Source of the DNA: a virus
DNA: 21,652 nt
IMG/VR virus record: IMGVR_UViG_3300015371_000215
Coordinates: 1-21,652 of that record
Reading direction: 5' to 3' (one strand)
Positions 15,755 through 21,652 of this stretch are shown here, piece after piece; position 1 is the stretch's first letter; each line of letters begins with the position of its first letter. The notes beneath the pieces were generated by a model. It saw only the letters and a list, made by a program, of their open reading frames with translations, was not told the origin of the DNA and ran no database searches. The translations under genes and the position numbers were made by a program.

Positions 15755-16300
15755 GCCGGGCTAAAGCTCGATCTGGGATGCGGGCAACGGCCAACGCCCG
15801 GATTCAAGGGCGTCGACATCATGCCGGGAGAGGGCGTCGAGTACGTCCACGACCTGTGGGAATACCCGTGGCCGTTCAAGGACCGCTCCGTTCGCGAGGT
15901 CGTCTCCAACCACCTGATCGAGCACATCCCGCACTACCGTCCCGACTGGGGTGGTGTCGACGGCTTCTGGATGTTCTTCAACGAGCTGTACCGGATCTGC
16001 GCCAAGAACGCAAAGCTCACCTTCACCTGTCCTTACGCGAAGGGTGACCGTGCCTTCTGGGACCCGTCACACACCCGCTACATCCACGAGACGAACTTTT
16101 ACTACCTCTCACCCGAATGGCTGGAAGCGCAGGGGTTGCAGCACTACCCGGTCAGCTGCAACTTCGAGATCGTCACGATCGACGGCCTGGGGGTGCCCGA
16201 CGAGATCATGAACCGCAACGCCGAGATGCAGGCGCAGGCCCGCAGCTACTACTGGAACGCGGTCACCGATCTGTCCGTCCAGCTCAAAGCCATAAAATGA
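15752..16300 (+). CDS. Class I SAM-dependent methyltransferase
   Basis: A 182-aa protein starting at GTG 15752. Motif I is clear: LKLDLGCGQ (D7-L-G-C-G11) for SAM binding, followed by GFKGVDI with acidic D22 after strand 2. A methyltransferase-11-type motif NHLIEHIP (H54, E57, H58) and a later ELYRICAKNAKLTFTCPY (strand 5 region) follow, then DPSHTRYIHETNFYYLSPEWL. This pattern matches small phage and bacterial methyltransferases of the COG4627 type. The target is not evident: methylation of a glycan, a virion protein or a small molecule are all possible; no DNA-methyltransferase motif (DPPY/NPPY) is seen. It follows the LamG-like gene and is unlike its neighbours in having no Shine-Dalgarno. 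Confidence 0.75.
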   Translation: MAGLKLDLGCGQRPTPGFKGVDIMPGEGVEYVHDLWEYPWPFKDRSVREVVSNHLIEHIPHYRPDWGGVDGFWMFFNELYRICAKNAKLTFTCPYAKGDRAFWDPSHTRYIHETNFYYLSPEWLEAQGLQHYPVSCNFEIVTIDGLGVPDEIMNRNAEMQAQARSYYWNAVTDLSVQLKAIK

Positions 16301-16307
16301 GCGCATG
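16293..16307 (+). promoter_or_regulatory. Candidate leaderless -10 element for the 29-aa membrane peptide
   Basis: TAAAAT (16293-16298), inside the last codons of the methyltransferase gene, lies exactly six bases before ATG 16305. No Shine-Dalgarno or clear -35 is visible. Confidence 0.45.
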
Positions 16308-16394
16308 TCCGTCACCAAGTCAGAAGCGCTGTTGGCCGCGATCGCGATCGCGTTGTGGGTCTGGGTTTTGTTCGGCGCGAACTTGATCGACTAG
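16305..16394 (+). CDS. 29-aa single-span membrane peptide
   Basis: ATG 16305 begins five bases after the methyltransferase stop and ends at TAG 16392-16394. The product starts MSVTKSEALLAAIAIALW and continues VWVLFGANLID: a short charged head and about 18 hydrophobic residues, enough for one transmembrane helix. Support for translation comes from the snug fit between neighbours, the -10-like element six bases before its ATG, and the sharply hydrophobic composition. It is far shorter than a usual holin. It could be a small membrane protein of the phage or a regulator, or it could be a chance frame. Confidence 0.45.
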   Translation: MSVTKSEALLAAIAIALWVWVLFGANLID

Positions 16395-16415
16395 GCAGCG
16401 TCCGCCGCACACTCC

Positions 16416-16430
16416 TAGAATGCGCCCATG
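16416..16430 (+). promoter_or_regulatory. Candidate leaderless -10 element for the head-tail adaptor gene
   Basis: TAGAAT (16416-16421) lies exactly six bases before ATG 16428. There is no Shine-Dalgarno in the 33-base gap and no clear -35. This could start the connector-tail transcript. Confidence 0.5.
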
Positions 16431-17543
16431 CTTGGCCCTGGCCTGCCCGGCTCCACGATGGAGGCCTTCTCAGAAGGGTTCCCCTGTGGACTAGTCGGGA
16501 CGATCGGGGTCACGATCGACGATGGCAACGGCAACAACGTGTTGCCGCGCACGACCGCGAACATCCTTCAGCTTGAGTGTGTCGCCGACATTGCGGTGTA
16601 CCGCTATCTGGGCGTGTTCCCAGACGGGACGGCGGAAGGCCCCTACATCCTCACCTGGGATGACACGGTCAACCTCGCCACCGAGGAGATCACCGTCTCC
16701 ACCGACGCACCGGTTGTTCCTTCCGGCGTCGGTCCCTGTGCCTCCTGGATCGAAGCAGCCGACGTCGTCGCCTGTTGCTCGGGGACAGAGCTTGACTCGG
16801 ACAATGCCGAGTCGCTCGAACTCGCCGCACGAGTCGCCTCGGAGCTGCTGTTTGAGCTTTCCGGCGGCAAGTTCTCCGGTCTCTGCGGTCCGATCACCGT
16901 TCGTCCTTGCCGTGACAACTGCTCCTGCTGGGGTGGGCAGCGGCTTGACTACGTCGAGGCGGGGGGTTGGCGCTGGCTGTGGGGCGGCAGCGAATGGAGT
17001 CACGGAGCCAGCTCCTGCGGCTGCGGCTGTCTCTCGCAGGTCAAGCTGGCGGGCTACCCGGTGCAGGGGGTTAGCCAGGTCAAAATTGACGGCGAGGTCG
17101 TGCCCCCGTCCGAGTACCGGCTTTACCAGAAGCGCTACCTGACGCGGATGAACGGCGAGTTCTGGCCCGCCTGCCAGGATCTCTCGCTCGAAGACGACCA
17201 GCCGGGCACGTTCTCGATCTCCTACTGGTACGGCCGCACGCCCTCCGCGCTCGCCGAGGCCGCTGCCGCAGCGCTCGCCTGCAACATCTTCCGTCTCTGC
17301 GCCAGCGAGGGGGCGGGTGACTGTGCGCTCCCGACCGGTGTCACCCGGCTCACCCGCCAGGGCGTGACGATGGACAAGTCCGCCACGATCGCCTGGTTCT
17401 ACGGTCAGCAGGGCGACAAGGGCTGGCGGACAGGGATCCAGATCGTCGACAACTTCCTCAACGCCTACGCCCCCTATGGGATGCGGCGACCACCGATGAA
17501 CTACAGCCCCGACGGGCGAAAGTTCGCCAAGCAGCTCAGCTAA
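16428..17543 (+). CDS. Head-tail adaptor protein with an N-terminal beta domain
   Basis: A 371-aa protein from ATG 16428 to TAA 17541-17543. Residues 1 to about 93 form a beta-sandwich-like domain (LVGTIGVTIDDGNGNNV, LPRTTANILQ, GPYILTWDD, EEITVST) like the small Ig-like domains carried by phage connector or fibre proteins. From about residue 105 (CASWIEAADVVACC) comes the adaptor proper: a helix with SLELAARVASELLFELSGGKF, then a Cys-rich section (GLCGPITVRPCRDNCSCW, SSCGCGCLS) and a C-terminal helical section (SALAEAAAAALACNIFRLC). This Cys-rich pattern is what I recall for actinophage head-tail adaptors (gp6/gp15-like). It would cap the portal ring. The closely packed Cys residues could bind metal (inference). 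The stop overlaps the next ATG. Confidence 0.7.
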   Translation: MLGPGLPGSTMEAFSEGFPCGLVGTIGVTIDDGNGNNVLPRTTANILQLECVADIAVYRYLGVFPDGTAEGPYILTWDDTVNLATEEITVSTDAPVVPSGVGPCASWIEAADVVACCSGTELDSDNAESLELAARVASELLFELSGGKFSGLCGPITVRPCRDNCSCWGGQRLDYVEAGGWRWLWGGSEWSHGASSCGCGCLSQVKLAGYPVQGVSQVKIDGEVVPPSEYRLYQKRYLTRMNGEFWPACQDLSLEDDQPGTFSISYWYGRTPSALAEAAAAALACNIFRLCASEGAGDCALPTGVTRLTRQGVTMDKSATIAWFYGQQGDKGWRTGIQIVDNFLNAYAPYGMRRPPMNYSPDGRKFAKQLS

Positions 17544-17857
17544 TGGGGAAGGTGATCGTCAATCAACAGGCACTGGAACAGCTCCTTGGGTCGCGCACAG
17601 GCGCTGTCGGTCAAGAGATCGAACGGCGTGCGCAGGAGGTTGTGGCTTTTGCCCGCGAAGAGGTTGAGTCGGTCATGCACCGGAACCCCGGCTGGGGAGA
17701 CGTGGTGGATTACGCGATGGAACATGAAGTCGTGGCGGTGATCGGCTTCAAGGACTCCCCGCCCGAGGATCTGCCGCCGACCTACACCTATCTCGGGAAC
17801 AAGGAAATCCGCGAAGGTCGCTTCCTGGAGCGGGCACTCTGGCGTGAGTTCGGCTAA
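17543..17857 (+). CDS. HK97 gp10-like tail completion/joining protein
   Basis: A 104-aa protein whose ATG (17543) overlaps the adaptor TAA (TAATG) and whose own TAA overlaps the next ATG in the same way, so all three connector genes are coupled. The N-terminal helix (LEQLLGSRTGAVGQEIERRAQEVV) followed by a strand pair (EHEVVAVIGFKD, PPTYTYLGNKEIREG) and a terminal helix (FLERALWREF) is the gp10-like arrangement. Position between adaptor and tail terminator agrees. The family joins head and tail or completes the tail end. Family assignment is by layout and position. Confidence 0.65.
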   Translation: MGKVIVNQQALEQLLGSRTGAVGQEIERRAQEVVAFAREEVESVMHRNPGWGDVVDYAMEHEVVAVIGFKDSPPEDLPPTYTYLGNKEIREGRFLERALWREFG

Positions 17858-18366
17858 TGGGCGAAGGCCCCGGCGACCTGCACGCTCTCGCGGTCGAGTA
17901 CCTCGCCGCCTGCGTCGCAGCACTCGACACGATCCCTGACTACGAGACCGAGCTACTGGGGGCGCCCCTACGGTCGCTGGTCGCTCCTGGCCCACCGGCC
18001 TTTGACTGCTGCGACCAGCTGGCGGTGCACGTCGCCCCGATCACGGAGCGCGAGGTCGTCAAGGGCAGCAACATCAACCAGGTCAACCTGATTGTCCACA
18101 TCACCCGTTGTGTGCCGATGCCCGACGACGATGGCAACCCGCCGCCCCCGTCGGAGCAGCAGGCAGCGGCGGCGCAGATCAACGCTGACAAGTGGGCGCT
18201 CTGGAACTACCTGCACATGCTGATCGAAGACGGTCTACTGTTCGAGCGCTGCTGCGGGGTGCTGTGGGGGACGTTGTCCCCGTTGACCCCGAGCGGTGGT
18301 TGCGGCGGTTCACAGCTCACCCTCACGGTGTGCTTCGACGGGTACGAAGCGGTGCCCTCAACATAG
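17857..18366 (+). CDS. Tail terminator protein
   Basis: A 169-aa protein begins at ATG 17857 in a TAATG overlap. The N-terminal helix (LHALAVEYLAACVAALD) is followed by a CCDQLAVHVAPI strand, VNLIVHITRCVPMPDDDG, a helix with NADKWALWNYLHMLIEDGLL, a RCCGVLWG turn, and the closing strand SGGCGGSQLTLTVCFDGYEA. That order, with a paired Cys and a final DGY strand, is what I recall for actinophage tail terminators, which cap the tail tube and bind the head connector. A GC stem-loop begins immediately after the TAG. Confidence 0.65.
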   Translation: MGEGPGDLHALAVEYLAACVAALDTIPDYETELLGAPLRSLVAPGPPAFDCCDQLAVHVAPITEREVVKGSNINQVNLIVHITRCVPMPDDDGNPPPPSEQQAAAAQINADKWALWNYLHMLIEDGLLFERCCGVLWGTLSPLTPSGGCGGSQLTLTVCFDGYEAVPST

Positions 18367-18391
18367 AAGCCGCCCTCGGGGAGGACGGCTT
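18367..18391 (+). terminator. GC stem-loop after the tail terminator gene
   Basis: AAGCCGCCCTC (18367-18377) pairs with 18381-18391 with one C-A mismatch and a GGG loop. It begins on the base after the stop codon. No U-tract follows. It is the third stem-loop lying just after a structural gene and just before a strong Shine-Dalgarno. Confidence 0.45.
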
Positions 18392-18416
18392 CGGATAACC
18401 CTCAGGGAGGGACGGT

Positions 18417-18827
18417 ATGAAGAGTTTTTCGGGAGAGAAGGATCGCGACTTTGAGGTGATGGGGGAGGCCTTCCGTTGGGTCTATCCCTACTGGGAGGAC
18501 ATCGCCGACCAGTTCGACCGTGACGACGAGAGCGACGAGGAGAAAGAGGCGACGGAGACGAACGGCAACGTCTCGGTCACCGTCCGCTCGACGCTGTCGG
18601 ACTTCATCCACAGGATCGAGCTGTTCATCGACCCCGACTTCAACGACGGTGTCAATCGTTGGCGGAAGCTGACGAAGCGGCGGAAGGACCCGATTCCGCA
18701 CACGCAGTATTCGGCGATCTACCAGTACCTGCTGGAGGTGACGTCGCGGCACCCTACCGATCCATCCTCGCCCTCGGAGGATGGGCAACTTCCAATCGAG
18801 CCTACGTCAGTGGCAGGCTCGTCCTAG
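18417..18827 (+). CDS. Tail assembly chaperone, short form (gpG-like)
   Basis: A 136-aa protein with AGGGAGG (18404-18410) six bases before ATG 18417. It is acidic and helical at first (FEVMGEAFRWVYPYWEDIAD, DDESDEEKEATE) and ends in a Ser/Pro-rich tail (TDPSSPSEDG, SVAGSS). Its place directly before the tape measure, its size, and the overlap with a long open -1 frame are the standard signs of the G/GT chaperone pair. The short form would be made in excess and coat the tape measure during tail tube assembly. A separate tail-like acidic insertion at about residues 38-48 is visible. Confidence 0.75.
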   Translation: MKSFSGEKDRDFEVMGEAFRWVYPYWEDIADQFDRDDESDEEKEATETNGNVSVTVRSTLSDFIHRIELFIDPDFNDGVNRWRKLTKRRKDPIPHTQYSAIYQYLLEVTSRHPTDPSSPSEDGQLPIEPTSVAGSS

Positions 18828-19078
18828 CCGGTCATGATCCGTCCCGTGTCCAGTTCCGGCATGTGCTTGACCTGGTCACGGCGCTCGTCATCGAGGTGTA
18901 CCAGGAGCTGGGAATGAAGTTCGACGAAGCGACAGCAGAGCTGGCCGGGAAGCTGCTTGACCCGACCGACCCGGAGACGCCGAAGAAGCGTGTCCCGACG
19001 CCGTCGCAGGAGAAGGCGTCGATGGCGATGCTCCAGTCGATGATGGGCGGCTCCAACTTCAAGGGGCCACGCGGCTAG
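18417..19078 (+). CDS. Tail assembly chaperone, -1 frameshift fusion (gpGT-like)
   Basis: The -1 frame relative to the short form is open across the overlap and ends at TAG 19076-19078. It encodes a well-formed C-terminal extension (ILALGGWATSNRAYVSG, LVLAGHDPSRVQFRHVLDLV, ALVIEVYQELGMKFDEATAE) that has no convincing start of its own: the first start-type codon at 18659 is an internal TTG without a Shine-Dalgarno. If ribosomes slip at CCT 18753-18755 the fusion would be 113 residues of the first frame plus 107 of the second, about 220 aa. The extension joins the tape measure ATG directly (TAG-ATG). Coding in both frames across 18659-18827 is typical of this locus in siphoviruses. Confidence 0.65.
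18752..18785 (+). promoter_or_regulatory. Candidate -1 frameshift site and stimulatory stem-loop
   Basis: CCCTACC (18752-18758, read C-CCT-ACC in the first frame) allows proline tRNA to move from CCT to CCC. Two to three bases later CCATCCTC (18762-18769) pairs perfectly with GAGGATGG (18777-18784) around a seven-base loop, extendable by a U-G pair. The A-site codon does not re-pair, so this is not a canonical X-XXY-YYZ heptamer, and the spacer is shorter than usual. No better slippery site is visible between about 18540 and 18827. Confidence 0.35.
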
Positions 19079-21652
19079 ATGTCCGAGTTCATCGCATCGG
19101 CTGAGATTGCGATCATCCCGAACACTCGGGAGTTCCGCAAGCAGCTGAAGCTCGAACTCGCGGACGCGACCAAGACCCCGGTTGCGGTCAAGGTCACAGT
19201 CAACACCGCTGGATTCGAGAGGGATCTACGCAATGCCGTTCGTGGCGTAACGGAGAGGGTCAAGGCACAGATCCTCGTCACGCCGGATATGACCGGCTTC
19301 GAGCGTGACCTGCGCACCAAGGTCAAGGCCGTCGCTGAGAGGGTCACCGCGAACGTCAAGGTCACGGCAGGAACAGCACGGCAGACAACGACGGGTGGCG
19401 GAGGGGCGCCCCGCACGAGACGCCCTGCGCCGGTCCTCTCGGACACCGGCAAGCCTCTGTTCGGGGCGGCGGCGGCAGCGAAGACCGAGGCCCGCGCGCG
19501 TGAGAAGGCAGAGCTGGATGTCATCAAGAAGATCCAGGCAGCCGAGATCAAGGCCCATGCCAGGAACATCGCGATGGACAAGGCGAGGGCGGAGGCTGAC
19601 GAGAAGGCACGACTCAAGGTCCTCGCCGACCTGGAGGCGCAGGGCCTGCTCTCGCGCACCGGCAGACCGCTGACGGGTGCAGCTCGTGACGCAAAGCTCG
19701 AAGCGAACGCGCGTGTCGCGGCCAATGCAGAGGCGTTGGCGCAGATGCACGCCGACGAGATCGCGGCCCACAAGAAGAACGACGATCTGACGCGACGCAG
19801 CATCGCAGCTGAAACAAGGGCGAGACAAAAGGCTCTCGACGACCTGGCGAGACAGGGTCTGCTCTCCAGAACTGGAAAGCCCCTTACCGGGGCTGCCCGA
19901 GAGGCGGTGCTGGAGAAGCAGGCGCGTGCTGCGGGTCAAGAGGCCCAGGTGGCGGCTTCCCAAGCACAGGCGACGAAGGTCCTCAACAAGGCGCGGATTG
20001 CGGAGATAACGATCGCCAACGCCGAGATCGGCGCGATGAACAAGCTGGAGGCCGCAAGGGCAAGGGAGGCGGCGGCACAGAGGCTCGCGACCGAGGCAAC
20101 GGTGGCACGGCAGACGGCCGAGCGGCTCAACCTGACGACGACTGCGGCAGCGATCGCGAAGGAGGAGGAGCTGGCGCTGGCGCGGCTGACGACGGAGCAA
20201 CAGACGCTGCGAGAGGCACTGAGTGAGGAGACGCTCGCCAAGCGCCGCTCATTCTTCACCCGCGCCATTGGTGCGAGCGCGGCCTCCTTCGCCGGTTTGC
20301 GTGGGGCCGTGCTGTCGGCGAACTCCGCCTTCATCGCGGGCACCGTCGTCGCGATCGCATTCGGTAAGGCGATCGGCAGCGCCGCCGCGTTCGAGAGTCA
20401 GCTGAACGTCTTCCGGGTCACCGCCGGGGCAACGGCAGAGGAGATGGAACGGGTCGCCGTGGCAGCACAGCGGCTCGGACGCGATGTGACGCTGCCGGGT
20501 GTCGGTGCTGCCGATGCCGCCGAGGCGATGACCAGCCTCGCCAAGGCAGGTCTCAGCGTCGAGGACTCACTCGCCGGGGCACGAGGTGTGTTGCAGCTCG
20601 CGACCGCCGCCGCGATCACCAACGCCGAAGCGACCGAGCTGGCCGCATCCGCGATCAACGCCTTTGGCCTGGCCGGTGAGGACGCCGTCCACGTCGCCGA
20701 CGTGTTCGCCAACTCGGCCAACCTGGCGCAGGGGTCGATCCAGGACGTCGCGATTGCGCTCCAGCAGGCCTCGGCGGTCGCCCGTCAGGTCGGTGTCTCG
20801 TTCGAGGACACCACCGCGCTCCTCACCCTGCTCGCCCGTAACGGCATCCGTGGCTCCGACGCCGGTACCTCGCTCCGTGTCGCCTTCACCCGCCTGATCG
20901 CCCCGACCGCTCAGGCCGCTGAGGTGCTCAGGGATCTGAACGTCCAGGTCCGTGACGCGCAAGGCAACCTCCGTCCCGAGGTGTTCTCCGACATCGCGGT
21001 CGCGATGCAGGGGATGAGTCGGGCGCAGCAGGACGCAAACGCAAAGATCATCTTCGGCGTCGACGCGCTGCGAGCGTTCTCGATCATCTCGCGTGAGGGC
21101 GAAGGCTCGCTCAACGCCACCCGCAACTCGCTCGGTGAGCAGGGCACCGCCGCCGAGCTTGCCGCCGCCCGGATGGCCGGTCTCACGGGCGCGGCCGAGA
21201 ACCTCAAGAACCAGCTCTCGGCCCTGGGTCTCGCGTTTGGCTCGCTGGTCACCGGTCCGATGGCCGAGTTCACCAACGCGGTCAGCGGCATGGTTGGCAC
21301 GCTCAGCCTCGCGCTCGGTGGGATCGGTGACCTCGTCAAGGGCGCGAGCGGACTCGTCGACCAGTTCAAGGATCTGACCTCGGTTGAGATCGGCGGCTTC
21401 ACCGTTGGCCCTGCGCAGGGAATCCTCGCACCGCTGGAGGGGATCAAGGACGCCAACGCCTTTATCCAGAGCCAGTTCCAGAAGAGCATCCGCGATGCCC
21501 GCGTCGAGGTCATCGCGATGGTCGGCGAGTTCAACAAGGTCGGTGGCGGCACCCAGCTCAACACGACGGTCAAGAACCTCAAGAACCTTCAGGCCGAGCT
21601 ACAGGGCGGTAACAAGGAATCACAGGATTTCGCCAAGAGCATCGGCGCGCTG
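19079..21652 (+). CDS. Tape measure protein (3' end outside window)
   Basis: ATG 19079 directly follows the chaperone stop; 858 codons are open to the window end. Residues 1-100 hold three repeats of 27-28 aa (F19, F46, F74; TGFERDLR in the last two). Residues 122 to about 285 carry 71-residue repeats marked by S/DTGKPL and RTGRPLTGAA, within a long Ala/Lys/Glu/Arg-rich helical stretch reaching to about 385. A hydrophobic segment (about 405-435, SANSAFIAGTVVAIAFGKAI) precedes a PhageMin_Tail-like region: AAFESQLNVFRVTAGATAEE, LPGVGAADAAEAMTSLAKAG, AASAINAFGLAG and RGSDAGTSLRVAFTRLI. The protein sets tail length and is probably ejected on infection. The 5' third uses AGG, AGA, CGA and GGA often, the 3' part hardly, which suggests a mosaic gene. 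Confidence 0.85.
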   Translation, partial: MSEFIASAEIAIIPNTREFRKQLKLELADATKTPVAVKVTVNTAGFERDLRNAVRGVTERVKAQILVTPDMTGFERDLRTKVKAVAERVTANVKVTAGTARQTTTGGGGAPRTRRPAPVLSDTGKPLFGAAAAAKTEARAREKAELDVIKKIQAAEIKAHARNIAMDKARAEADEKARLKVLADLEAQGLLSRTGRPLTGAARDAKLEANARVAANAEALAQMHADEIAAHKKNDDLTRRSIAAETRARQKALDDLARQGLLSRTGKPLTGAAREAVLEKQARAAGQEAQVAASQAQATKVLNKARIAEITIANAEIGAMNKLEAARAREAAAQRLATEATVARQTAERLNLTTTAAAIAKEEELALARLTTEQQTLREALSEETLAKRRSFFTRAIGASAASFAGLRGAVLSANSAFIAGTVVAIAFGKAIGSAAAFESQLNVFRVTAGATAEEMERVAVAAQRLGRDVTLPGVGAADAAEAMTSLAKAGLSVEDSLAGARGVLQLATAAAITNAEATELAASAINAFGLAGEDAVHVADVFANSANLAQGSIQDVAIALQQASAVARQVGVSFEDTTALLTLLARNGIRGSDAGTSLRVAFTRLIAPTAQAAEVLRDLNVQVRDAQGNLRPEVFSDIAVAMQGMSRAQQDANAKIIFGVDALRAFSIISREGEGSLNATRNSLGEQGTAAELAAARMAGLTGAAENLKNQLSALGLAFGSLVTGPMAEFTNAVSGMVGTLSLALGGIGDLVKGASGLVDQFKDLTSVEIGGFTVGPAQGILAPLEGIKDANAFIQSQFQKSIRDARVEVIAMVGEFNKVGGGTQLNTTVKNLKNLQAELQGGNKESQDFAKSIGAL
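19442..19940 (+). repeat. 71-residue tandem repeat in the tape measure gene
   Basis: The motif GLLS-RTG-K/R-PLTGAA ends its Ser at residues 121, 192 and 263 of the tape measure, an exact 71-residue (213-base) period. Repeat 1 (residues 122-192) and repeat 2 (193-263) are both 71 long and agree at K14, E16-A17, A19-R20, E35-I36, A38-H39, N42, A56-R57, D63-L64 and Q67 to S71. The third copy keeps the first 20 positions and then drifts. Nucleotide identity is modest. Confidence 0.7.

Noticed and set aside
18659-19078. A separate gene starting at TTG 18659
   Set aside because: No ribosome site and the first residues are low-complexity; the frame is better explained as the frameshift extension of the chaperone.
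1-21652. tRNA, rRNA, insertion sequences or replication origin
   Set aside because: No cloverleaf-like segments, transposase frames, terminal inverted repeats or AT-rich iterons were noticed; gaps between genes are under 130 bases.

Overview
This window reads as the virion-structure region of a tailed phage (siphovirus-like; free phage or prophage not decidable here) of a GC-rich, probably actinobacterial, host. The signs are GC-rich third codon positions, a continuous plus-strand gene train, GTG starts, ATGA/TAATG/GTGA overlaps, and head, tail-tube, connector and chaperone proteins that resemble actinobacteriophage families. No host genes, tRNAs, integrase, lysis or replication genes are visible. 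All names come from reading the translations by eye; no database was searched.

Layout: (1) 1-3213, head: the 3' part of a capsid maturation protease-like gene, a glycosyltransferase-like gene overlapping it, and a major capsid protein with an acidic scaffold-like N-terminus. (2) 3303-4827: a virion protein of uncertain role and a major tail (tube) protein, each preceded by a GC-rich stem-loop or strong Shine-Dalgarno. (3) 4896-15719, an adhesin block: a 2215-residue fibre made of about 36 related beta-rich repeats that appears to begin at an ATA codon, a 63-aa helical protein, a 577-aa fibre-like protein with duplicated end modules, a second glycosyltransferase-like gene, a 43-aa peptide and a LamG-like protein. 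(4) 15752-16394: a SAM methyltransferase and a 29-aa single-span membrane peptide. (5) 16428-18366, connector: head-tail adaptor, HK97 gp10-like protein and tail terminator. (6) 18417-21652: tail assembly chaperone with a probable -1 frameshift, then a tape measure protein that runs off the window.

How it fits together: the protease and capsid protein build the head, the adaptor, gp10-like and terminator proteins join it to the tail, the tube protein polymerises around the tape measure with help from the two chaperone forms, and the fibre block would bind the host. Two glycosyltransferase-like genes and a methyltransferase sit beside the most abundant or most Ser/Thr-rich virion proteins, which suggests (inference) glycan decoration of the particle.

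The most notable points are: the ATA start with a good Shine-Dalgarno; three consecutive genes (15752, 16305, 16428) with TAnnnT exactly six bases before the start and no Shine-Dalgarno, the signature of leaderless transcription; fibre repeats that keep their protein sequence while codons, including AGY/TCN serine codons, are scrambled; an exact 71-residue repeat in the tape measure; and the placing of the fibre block between tail tube and head-tail adaptor rather than after the tape measure.
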